Assembly (NCBI GenBank): GCA_030374805.1
Contig: JARGSG010000066.1
Span: 62,001 to 126,000, forward strand
Source of the DNA: Gracilaria gracilis
Taxonomy: Eukaryota; Rhodophyta; Florideophyceae; Gracilariales; Gracilariaceae
Direction of reading: 5' to 3'
Length of the DNA stretch: 64,000 nucleotides
Shown one piece after another: positions 9,075 through 17,498 of this stretch. The notes beneath the pieces were generated by a model. It saw nothing but the letters and a program-made list of their open reading frames with translations, was not told the DNA's origin and did no database searches. Every line of letters begins with the position of its first letter. Position 1 is the stretch's first letter. The position numbers and the translations under genes were made by a program.

Positions 9075-9796
9075 GGTGACGATGGCGGCGCGCGTGGTGT
9101 CCCACGCGTCCCAATTCGGTTGCGCATTGCGCGTTTCGTTTATAGCGGCGCGCCGCGGGGGGGGTGAAGGCGCCGCTTTCTACGCTCCATTTGCGCGCTG
9201 TTGATTGGCGCGCTCTGGCGCGCTTGGGCAGCGGCGCGCTGTCCCGATGCGGCGCCGTGTCCATTTCGAGCTTGCGATGGTGCAACGGAGTGGCCGCGCG
9301 GAATGCTCGTTTCCAAGTTGCATCGACATGATGTTGGTCGTCACGTATTGCTGGAGAGCATCGGCGTATGAAATTGTGCGCGTATAATTCATTCATGCGA
9401 AATGATTCTCTCTCATAGCCAAGCTGCTGCGCGCATTATCTGTAAAAGCGAATCGCTTCACAAGAAGAAGAAAACAATCCACTTTGGTACATTGTCAACA
9501 CCGACAGTGTGCACTGAATCAACACTTGCGCTCTCACAGCAACAACAAATTTCCTTTGTAGATGGCGGACGAGAGATCCAAGCGCACTGTAATTTGAACA
9601 CTACTCTACTAGCTACGAGTGTGAGCACTCAACGCCGGTGAACGCCTGCCGTCTGAATGCTTGTAAGGCTAATAATTCCTTTTGCTCACAAGTTTAATTA
9701 TCTGCTGCCGTCGCCACAGCACCGAAACATGCTTATTGTACAAGTATAGACCAAGAGTGTACCAAAGCAGAAAGTGCTTAGCGACGCGTGTCAGCG
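9075..9796. other. WLM upstream region, no other gene seen
   Basis: The first 150 bp are very GC-rich (GGCGCGC words) and are the likely WLM promoter. Further out the composition falls toward AT and no coding domain is recognisable. Confidence 0.4.
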
Positions 9797-9957
9797 CTGT
9801 GGCTGGGGGCCGCGGTGCGGGACGAATACCTTTACACTGTAAAGTTTACAGTACGCGCATCATGGGCGATGACGACGGCGCCGCGCGCGGTGTGCCACGT
9901 TTCTACGCTCCATTTGCGCGCCGTTGGTTGGCGCGCTGTGGCGCACTTGTGCGCCTT
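9797..9957. repeat. Decayed partial copy of the WLM gene's 5' end and promoter
   Basis: This stretch matches 9030-9205 in the same orientation. Shared blocks include GCCGCGGTGCG, the region around the WLM start codon, and TTTCTACGCTCCATTTGCGCGC followed by the GTTG/TTGGCGCGC block. The copy lacks about 55-70 bp of the WLM leader and carries an extra stretch near GTAAAGTTTACAGT. The start codon is not preserved in the aligned position, so it is a dead duplicate. It lies about 0.75 kb upstream of the gene. Confidence 0.7.
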
Positions 9958-9980
9958 ATCACTTGACGTAGTTTTACTTG

Positions 9981-10016
9981 CATGATCATGCGCATTATGC
10001 TCATGCGCATTATGCG
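9981..10016. repeat. Short direct repeat
   Basis: Two near-adjacent copies of CATGCGCATTATG, 15 bp apart start to start. No gene context beyond the spacer before the secreted-protein gene. Confidence 0.6.
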
Positions 10017-10196
10017 TGTACCGTTGTACGCCACACGGGGCGTCGCAGCGGCCAAGAACTAAGTCAATGATTGCAGTGTTCTCAGCAGTGTGGCCAACAC
10101 ACTCAGGTTGTTCATCACGTCCACGAACAGTTGTTCTCTTTTTTTCGCATCAACGCAGGTAGCGTGCAGGCGGCACACGGCATGGCCCTCTGCAAT

Positions 10197-10715
10197 CTAA
10201 TGCGACGTCACACATACGGAGGACAACGTACTTCTTATTGACTGCCGGAAGAATGGCGCCGGTCTTGGTGGTAGTAGCGGTCGTCCAAACGACCCGTGGC
10301 CTCTTGTGAAGCAATGTACTCCCCCTAAACTTGAGAGCGCTCTTGCCGAAATCCATGCATCAATATGATATTTCCCGCAGTCGGAAGAGCAATCGAAGAC
10401 TGACTGTAACCACAAACTCTCAGAAGGGATGGAATACGAATCCTCCACGTTCATACCAGCCATATAATGCCCGTCGAATAGAAGTGAGCCCTGGTAAACT
10501 ATCGGCCGCTCTGAATGTACTTTTGCACGCATGAAATGTACGCTGTACTTATCTGCAAGCGGCGGTAGTTTAGATTCGTCGCATACTGCTTGTGTGCCAG
10601 CGTCCGTAACACATCCACCCTCTTTGCAAACAATGTATACAATAGAGCCGGCCATGGCGTCAACATATCGCGCCAGAAACGACGTGATCATTAATAACAA
10701 ACAAACCCGCTTCAT
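10197..10715 (-). CDS. Small secreted Cys-containing protein, paralogue of 12984-13517
   Basis: The 172-residue frame starts at a clear ATG with a signal peptide (MKRVCLLLMITSFLARYVDA). The mature part has the pattern I-V-C-K-E-G-G-C-V, then AVC, then DKYSVHFMRAKV. The protein at 12984-13517 has IICSSSGCM, AFCGNDT and DKGYSHFLKA in the same order, so the two are paralogues. The last 55 residues here do not match the paralogue, whereas another frame (10150-10356) ends with CDVALDCRG, resembling the paralogue's ISIAPECKG. A frameshift near 10345 is therefore likely. The function is unknown; secretion or cell-surface location is inferred from the signal peptide. Confidence 0.55.
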   Translation of the reverse strand: MKRVCLLLMITSFLARYVDAMAGSIVYIVCKEGGCVTDAGTQAVCDESKLPPLADKYSVHFMRAKVHSERPIVYQGSLLFDGHYMAGMNVEDSYSIPSESLWLQSVFDCSSDCGKYHIDAWISARALSSLGGVHCFTRGHGSFGRPLLPPRPAPFFRQSIRSTLSSVCVTSH

Positions 10716-11715
10716 AATGTGGTGGCACGCTTCGGTGAAAAGGCGGAGTGGTTCTTACCGAGTGAGGCACTCTATCCCAACCCATGTTTAGCAGTTCGTT
10801 GCTCGGCATGAACTTCCGTTTTATGTCATCCCCGAGTTCCTACTCTGTGCCACGTTGTCGGCGGACTGCGTTGAAGAGTTGCGTGATCCATGCTGAACAG
10901 TTGTTTAAAAGTAAGCCCAAACGCTCCACACCAAATTCATGCGGTCTTTAATGACAATTTGCCACATGGGCATCACATGTTGTTCTCTCCATAATGCGTT
11001 TCATCCTTCCGTTATTTTGACAACGAATTGGCGTCCTTTGTGCCATTCATGACACAGGAATGTGCCGGAGAGGCATTACGAGCACATGATTCATGATACA
11101 CAAGCTGCCGATTGTTATGCTTTGTCTTTATTGAACAATGCCGCAAAATCCACCAAACACTTTTTTGACATCTTGTTTGGTGACCTGCATGTGCTTGTGA
11201 GGTTGCTTTCGGCTTGAAATTGTGTTCGTTCGTTAAATCTTTTGAACATGAGCGTGCCTAGTAGGAAAACGCCATTCACCAGAACAGAACAATGGTGGGG
11301 CTCTATCATAATGTTGTGGTTAATCGCTGTCAAAGAATCGATACGGCACCAAGAAATAAAAGTCAGAGAGCACCGCGCCTTCTCACCTCCTCTGATCGCG
11401 ACTTTCGCGATCACAGCAATACGCTTTACTTACAGTGACCTCAGCCATGTCCAGTTCTCCCAAAAAGGTCGAGAACATAATCTTACCAAACTATGAACCA
11501 AGATGTGCAAGTATTATTCTTATTCATATGAGCGAATATTGCATTGTCACCAAGTACATTAGTCCCGGATGACTGCTGAGCTCAAGGCAGAACCTACACT
11601 ATGAACCCAACCTTCTCAGTGAAATGACTTGAATGAAATACAACCATTTCTGTCCACAACATATGCAGATGAATTTCTGTACCTTTTTTTCTCTCTTTTC
11701 TTCGTGAGAAAGACA
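10716..11715. other. 1-kb stretch without a recognised gene
   Basis: Open frames of 84-99 codons occur on both strands around 11115-11496, with a short hydrophobic stretch on the minus strand (LVNGVFLLGTLMF). Nothing is recognisable and neither strand is clearly favoured. It may hold regulatory sequence for the membrane-protein gene that follows. Confidence 0.35.
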
Positions 11716-12867
11716 ATGGCACCAAACTTTGCTTGCTTCTCTTTTCTTGTGTTCTCCATGAATGCATATACTCAATTACTTGTGAATAGCGTCTCTACCC
11801 ACTCAACATATCGAAGGTACAACAAAATGACTGTGATTCCGTTGAAGGCCCAATTCGTCAGTCTCATAATCACACTGGTATTCGCTCTGTCTGAGTTTTT
11901 GACTCTGTACTGTCTTGGCACGGCAAATGCGCTATCTGAAAGTTGTCGTCTTCGGAGAGGAGCGCACATAAATCTCAAATCTCATCTCTGGCGATCAAGG
12001 CTTTTCGTGCTTATTTGTTTATTAATGTTCATTGCCTTTGAAGCTGTGGTATCGCACTTCAGCGAGCCAGTGCAAACACCGGTAGTAGAATCTCACGATT
12101 GTGTTTTGATGGATACGCTCAGCAGCGAAAATGGTACGCAGGATTTGAATATCAGAGTTGACATTCTTGAAACACAATGTGTCAAGGTGGATAACAGCTC
12201 ATTCACTCAACTGGGTGGCAACGTAAGCATGCTTTCACGCAATTTCTCATGCTCCGACACACCCATTTTCAAGGTGGAATTCGCATGGATTGCAGAGTTT
12301 AGCAAAGTCACAGGCGCCGGCAAGACAATCGGGTGTCACAAAAACAACTGTGTGTTAACTTTCAAGGAAGGCGATTTCACTTACTCCTCGTTAGCGTTTG
12401 ATGTGAGTTTTACAGAAAATATGATGAACGCCTCAACTCAGATTGATTTCATTCGCACATTTGTGCCTTACGAGACTGAACCTTTGTTGGAAGTTATTGC
12501 TGAACGTGGGGCGAAGGCATTAGGGCAAGACAGAATCGGCGATCCCTATGAAGCTCGACGACGAATGTTCGCGGGGTCTCGGTACACTAAATGCCCAATG
12601 AAAGTGTCAACAGTGGCAGAGACGTCGATTCCCAACGCGATTCTGGCGTTTGTTGCAGCTGTTTTTGTTCTGTCTGTTTTGTTGGCAGGTGTTTGCATCG
12701 GTACTCGGAAAAGAAGATTTGCAAGGCTCAGTGACCCATTGCAGTGGGCGTGTCGAACGTTTCGACACGGAGAGCATCAGAAAATTCTAACTTCACCCGT
12801 TGTGCGTTGTGAAAAAAGGGACGAAGGTATAGTTTTTGTGGTAGACGACTTGAATACGCTTTCATAG
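11716..12867 (+). CDS. Multi-pass membrane glycoprotein, unknown function
   Basis: From the ATG at 11716 the protein has 383 residues. Three hydrophobic segments lie in the first 120 residues (an FSFLVFSMNAY region, VSLIITLVFALSEFLTLYCLG and RLFVLICLLMFIAFEAVV). An extracellular-type domain of about 210 residues follows with Cys pairs and many N-glycosylation sequons (NGT, NSS, NVS, NFS, NAS). A C-terminal membrane segment (AILAFVAAVFVLSVLLAG) comes next, then a basic cytosolic tail of about 65 residues. I do not recognise the family. It lies between the two secreted paralogues, which are on the opposite strand. The frame is intact and intron-free, and the stop is followed by AT-rich sequence. 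A lineage-specific surface protein is the most economical reading. Confidence 0.6.
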   Translation: MAPNFACFSFLVFSMNAYTQLLVNSVSTHSTYRRYNKMTVIPLKAQFVSLIITLVFALSEFLTLYCLGTANALSESCRLRRGAHINLKSHLWRSRLFVLICLLMFIAFEAVVSHFSEPVQTPVVESHDCVLMDTLSSENGTQDLNIRVDILETQCVKVDNSSFTQLGGNVSMLSRNFSCSDTPIFKVEFAWIAEFSKVTGAGKTIGCHKNNCVLTFKEGDFTYSSLAFDVSFTENMMNASTQIDFIRTFVPYETEPLLEVIAERGAKALGQDRIGDPYEARRRMFAGSRYTKCPMKVSTVAETSIPNAILAFVAAVFVLSVLLAGVCIGTRKRRFARLSDPLQWACRTFRHGEHQKILTSPVVRCEKRDEGIVFVVDDLNTLS

Positions 12868-12983
12868 CGGTGCAAATATTGTTTTACTTCTTCGTACTTG
12901 TTTTGACTGCATCTAAAGGGAAGAGCAAATCAAACTCCTTATGCAAACACAGCTGCATTCATGTCCAGAAATAATCATTACGC

Positions 12984-13517
12984 CTAATGAATTGATGCAG
13001 CAAGCTTTCCTTTGCACTCTGGCGCAATGGATATGGAGAGTTGATTCACGTTTCGTGCCCCGTTGAATACACAAACACTTCCAGCAAGATCGCTACCACC
13101 AAACATTTCTGCAGTGCTTTCCGAGAGTTTGCTTAACTCCACCACACAAGATGGATTCCCCCATGTAAACCACCATTGTACGTTTTGGCGTACGTTTTGC
13201 GTCAGAGTAGATTCCTGATTAACAATATTGTCCCAAACCGAGCCAGAAAACGAAAAGAGCTCTTCTGGAAAAGAGAAATGTTTAGTGACCTCAAGTCTGA
13301 TAGCGTTGCCGCTTCTGATAGTGGCTTGAGCTTTCAAGAAATGAGAATACCCCTTGTCCTGAGTGAATTGCAGTCTAGTATCATTTCCACAGAAAGCAAC
13401 TGCTCCACATCTCGATACCATGCACCCACTCGAAGAACAGATGATATCGAACCATTGCTGCGCGAATATCTGCGTGGCGAAGGAAAGAGGGATGAGCAAG
13501 CATACGAAAAAGTTCAT
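12984..13517 (-). CDS. Small secreted Cys-containing protein, paralogue of 10197-10715
   Basis: A 177-residue protein starts at a clear ATG with a strong signal peptide (MNFFVCLLIPLSFATQIFAQ). The mature chain has at least seven Cys in a pattern shared with the paralogue 2.3 kb away (IICSSSGCM, AFCGNDTRL, DKGYSHFLKA), then GNPSCVVEL, SVCVFNG and APECKGK. It is intact, unlike its neighbour, and so defines the full-length family. The partner and role are unknown. It converges on the membrane-glycoprotein gene with a gap of 116 bp. Confidence 0.65.
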   Translation of the reverse strand: MNFFVCLLIPLSFATQIFAQQWFDIICSSSGCMVSRCGAVAFCGNDTRLQFTQDKGYSHFLKAQATIRSGNAIRLEVTKHFSFPEELFSFSGSVWDNIVNQESTLTQNVRQNVQWWFTWGNPSCVVELSKLSESTAEMFGGSDLAGSVCVFNGARNVNQLSISIAPECKGKLAASIH

Positions 13518-14071
13518 GGTGGGCAGAGCAAGGGATGCTGTTGATGTGCATGTGCCGTACAGCGTATGCGGTGATAATGGGGAGCGACATCGTTTGCAGT
13601 GTCAACTAGTAGTAGTATTTGGTGATACGCTTGCCAGACATGAAAACCTTTGTGGACCTGTTCCAAAATCCAGTTGTCGCGATCTCTCGTCTTCCGCGTG
13701 TGTCCATCAGGGCAGCAGCCATAACGAGCTTTCACGATCTGTCGTCCCTTCTGAGACGACAGATCGCGACAATTTGATTTTGGTGTTCTCGGTGAAAGAT
13801 GGGAACAAGATTTTGAGTGCGGGCCGAACTCTCAGCTGTAACGTAGATGTGTAATCAGTATGCCACGAGTTGGCAGGGGGATGCGGGAAATGAAGTCAGA
13901 ATACTACTAAGGCAAGGCATATATACCAGGGGTAACACATAGAAGTTTCCAGCTGTAGGAGGAACACCTCTTGAACAACATTTGCTGGCATCACCAATTC
14001 TAAAAAAGATCTTCGAGAATAACTTTTCTACTCAATGCAAAATACTGCGTCAAGTTTGTTAGAGCTTGACT
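13518..14071. other. Spacer with a short hairpin and an open frame
   Basis: An open plus-strand frame ends at 13854 (ending TLSCNVDV), overlapping the secreted-protein gene in antisense; no domain is recognised. A hairpin lies at about 13737-13767, with arms GATCTGTCGTC and GACGACAGATC around a short loop. The remainder is AT-rich and featureless up to the LTR. Confidence 0.35.
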
Positions 14072-14303
14072 TTTAGGTGAGCAAGAAAGCTGGCTGAAGA
14101 GTTTCTGTGAGGCTCTTTAGCAGCGGGTTTTGTAGTGTTCAAGTGTTTCCTATTTGGGAAACACTTTCCTACGATAAAGAATATCTATCAATTACGTAGC
14201 ATAGAACAAATATTACGTAGCACTATCTAACTATTACGTAACCCTGGCCAAGTAATGCTTGGAACTTTCGTAGAAGACCTTGATTATCTGTTAGTCTTCG
14301 ACA
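14072..14303 (-). repeat. 232-bp copia LTR (3' LTR copy)
   Basis: It aligns without gaps to 30830-31061 (both 232 bp, about 92-93% identical by eye). On the minus strand it begins TGTCGAAGAC. It is preceded by a polypurine tract (GAGGGGGGA) and, further upstream, by the end of a copia RNase H, which marks it as a 3' LTR. Confidence 0.85.
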
Positions 14304-14930
14304 TCCCCCCTCAAAGATTTCTTGGGAGTATTCGGAAAGACTGTCGATGTCTAGCATAGTTTTGGCCAGTATGTGCTTTCGTGAAACAGTCCAACATGTT
14401 ATCTTCACTTGAAATGTACACCACACATGCCTTTTCTTGAGAGACAACGTAATTCACTAAATGATACTTAAAGACCAATATGGCGCACTTTCCTTATTTT
14501 TCGTCTTCATGGCACCAAGATATAGAACATTAGTTTTCTTGGTAGATCACTATTGGTTCGTCACTACCAAGACCCATTTCTTCTAAACTTTCCCTGATCC
14601 ACAGTACATTTTTCACACATTTGGCTAGAGCGTATTACTCAGTTTCCGGAGTTGACAGTGTAAAGTGTATTCAAAATAAATTACATAACCAATTCTTGAT
14701 TTCTTGCTAGCAACATCTCTGCCCCAATCTGAATCATCTCACAATAGATCTTTTGGAGAAATCCTAAGTATCTAAGGAAGAAGTAAATAGATATCGAGTA
14801 ACCAAGAAAAGAGGCACATGAAACGCATTTATATTGTTAATTTAAATAGAGGAACTGTGACCTATACCCAGAAAACGTAAGTAATTAACTTGAAGTAGTA
14901 GATATTCCGTAAAGATCACTATTTTCCACA
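14304..14930 (-). pseudogene. Copia RNase H C-terminal fragment
   Basis: Minus-strand frames contain D-S-D-W-G-R-D-V-A-S-K-K-S-R-I-G-Y-V, matching the copia DADW..RKS..GY motif. TPETEXYALA and KCVKNVLWIRE follow, then SSEDNMLDCFTKA, which is the copia end motif SxxNxADxFTK. There are several stops and one frame change. It leads directly into the LTR at 14072-14303. It belongs either to a truncated element or to the minus-strand copia at 26264-31061. Confidence 0.75.
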
Positions 14931-14938
14931 ACTGCATT

Positions 14939-16291
14939 TCATATGTTTGGATTGATGGTATCGCCATCAGAGCCAATATCGTGTAGCTTTGCAGCCATAC
15001 GACGCTGACGTTTTTCCCTATAGCGCTTTTGCGCTAGTTTGCGCTTACCTGTAATTTTTTCCCCTAACGAAAATAAACGATTTCGAATTTGATTGTAAAA
15101 TTCTTCGTCTTCCGCCCTCAGAGGATGCCATAGTATGTGATAATTAGTTAAAGCCACACAAAACATAAATATGTCGTCATAATGTTTCTCTCCCCACTTA
15201 AACTTGGATTTAATTACACACCATATATTCGTCAACCATCCAAAAAAGTTTTCCAGGATTATACGATCCGAATATATTTTTCTATTTCTTTCTACATTCG
15301 GAATATCTAAGAAACCATGGATAGATTCTTTCTTCAGCAAAATTGCGCGAACATGTTCCTGTGCACCTTGCACCTTAGCCTTTTTCCAGCAAATACCCGA
15401 ATTATCTGGGTTTTTGTCCAAATTATCTTTCGCATCTAAAATATAATTTAGAATTCCGTGTTCCCCTGTCTTTAACGCAGTTTTGTGTACTTCGGTATTT
15501 GAATAAAATAGATCAAAATCTGCTTTGCTACCAGGGACATGATTCGTACAGTTGGTAGCCTGCCCGCTGGGCAAAACAGACACTTCCGTCTTCAAACCAT
15601 ATAATTTGTGCTTTCAACTGTAATAATTTTTTCCCCCTGCCATTCCTCCCCCAAAAAGATAGGAGTGTTGGAATACAACATCAGTAGCGTATCTGCAGAA
15701 CTTAAAGTTCTTGAATGATAAATTATTACGTAGCATCTTCTTCATGGGCCAGTGACCGTCGTTTTTATCCACTTATTTTTGATATACCTCTAAACAAATA
15801 CAAGATATAAAATGTAAAATCAATCTTTCGAAGGTGTTGCCATTGATTTTAAAAAAACTGCCTAGAAATTTCCATGTGCCACCATTTTTCAGCGCTACGA
15901 GTGTCATAAACAACACATCTTTGTCGCCATATTTGTATTTACGTCCCTTGCCTATGTTCTATTTAGCGGTAATGACAGGAGCAACATAGTTCTATAGCAG
16001 ATTAGATTCTTTCGACGAAAAGTTTGTTAATGACAATATTGTTTGACATCCATTTTGTGAATAGAACGATGCATATACTAGACAGGTAGAATCATTTTTG
16101 TCGTCCGAATCTTGGTGGATTTTTGCTTTTGAAAATTGATTTAACTCTGATTCACGTGACATTTGCGCCTCACAAATTATGTCGACGAAATTCCCGGCGT
16201 GGGAATCTGGGAATGGTGGCATAAGGATTATTATGGCTGTTGCAGAAAAAAAGAGGGGTGAATGGTGGTGAAGGATATGCATGAAATACAC
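14939..16291 (-). pseudogene. DDE_Tnp_4-type transposase pseudogene
   Basis: A nearly continuous frame with three in-frame stops (two TAA, one TGA) reads as a DDE superfamily transposase of the kind common in oomycete and algal genomes. The motifs in order are LMTLVALKNGG-like sequence (VLFMTLVALKNGGTWKFLG), ATDVVFQ (first Asp), YYS-stop-KHKLYGLKTEVSVLP, then PGSKADFDLFYSN, then VQGAQEHVRAIL. ENFFGWLTNIW (Glu) and ALTNYHILWHPLR follow. At the second Asp position a typical DKGYQG reads KAKVQG, so catalysis would be lost. The basic C-terminal tail ends at 14939. Confidence 0.75.
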
Positions 16292-16400
16292 ATCTAACTG
16301 AACGATACGTAGTTAAGCGCTTACATATTATGTTTGTAGCTCGTTGCTTACATACCTTGTTGAATTATTGCTGTGTACTCTGTTATTGATGGCGACATAT

Positions 16401-16580
16401 CCCCATGCTGCGTGCGTGAGGAATTTACCTCACGCACATTTTGGGTGAGGTTTGGGTGAGTTGGTCCCACCTCACCCAACGTGGGTGACGTGGTCCCGTT
16501 GTTGCGTGAGCTCACTCAGCCAACGAGGTGAGCTCACGCATTTTCTCACTCAACGGGACCAAATCATCACCCACAAGACG
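16401..16580 (+). repeat. Left terminal inverted repeat of the piggyBac-like element
   Basis: It matches the reverse complement of 21677-21855 almost throughout. Inside are a 12-bp inverted repeat GCGTGAGCTCAC (16504-16515 and 16528-16539) around a 12-nt spacer, a second hairpin around 16413-16436, and repeated GTGAG words. These are likely transposase-binding sites. Confidence 0.92.
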
Positions 16581-17498
16581 ACGTATCTTTCTCCATTAGT
16601 GTGCGATCGCTGCCCATGACGGCGGCGAACTTCGTTACAACAATCCAAATGATGGCAACATAAGTTGTGTGGCTCTTCGATACTGTTTTTATCAACGATC
16701 CGTGAGTAAACAGGGAACCAAGCAGAACGCAGACAATAACAAGACGTCTCTGAATAGAAAAAGAGGTTGAATGAGAAACAATTGCGAAAAGGACAGCGCG
16801 GCAAAAGACGATGTTCAATTCTTTGCACTCCAAACTCAGCAACTCGAAACGACTAAAGCGTCAAAAAGCAAGAGCCTTCACTGTCCTCTCCTACGCATCT
16901 CCCATCTTTGCCAAGACTCTGGCGTCGGTTGGTTCCTCGTAATTTGATTAAAATCGTATGCTTCGTATGAATTTCACATGAGCACATTGCAACTGTATAT
17001 CATATTCACTGTCTTCTATCTTTTTCTTACTAACTTGGGCAAACGACGAACCGGCCCATCGGCGTACTCCGCGTTCAACCGCAACTGTGAGCTTATTTTG
17101 GGTCGACTGAGTACCGAACAGTTTGATAGCGAAGTGCATCGCCGTGCAGCGTACGTTAATGCCAGTCCACTTATTGCATTCCAACTCGTACATACTGAAC
17201 TAACCTCGCCTTTGCAAATGATGATGATGTTTTATCCAACATAGCGTCTTCACCACTACACAGGCTCATCGTAGTGTGACCCACGCAGCATTTGGCGCAC
17301 AAGATAGAGCCGAGAAGCTCCTCCCTTCGTTTCGTTCGCAAGTACAGGCAGGACATCGTTCGGCCACAAACGCATTACATAACGTCACCATTGAAGCCCA
17401 AAGAGTGTCCACGCCGTGCGCCATGTGGAATTAGACGTCTTATGTTTCTCTAAGTAGTTATGAAGCGATGTAAAAGTGTATATCTTTAACGGTACAAA

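Noticed and set aside
8283..9204. Two roughly 300-codon plus-strand frames antisense to the WLM gene
   Set aside because: They are low-complexity Ala/Arg/Ser products of the GC-rich antisense strand; the WLM frame has a clear zinc site and UBL domain.
16567..16842. Small hydrophobic minus-strand frame as a cargo gene of the piggyBac-like element
   Set aside because: It overlaps the TIR, is short and has no recognised family; evidence for a cargo gene is insufficient.
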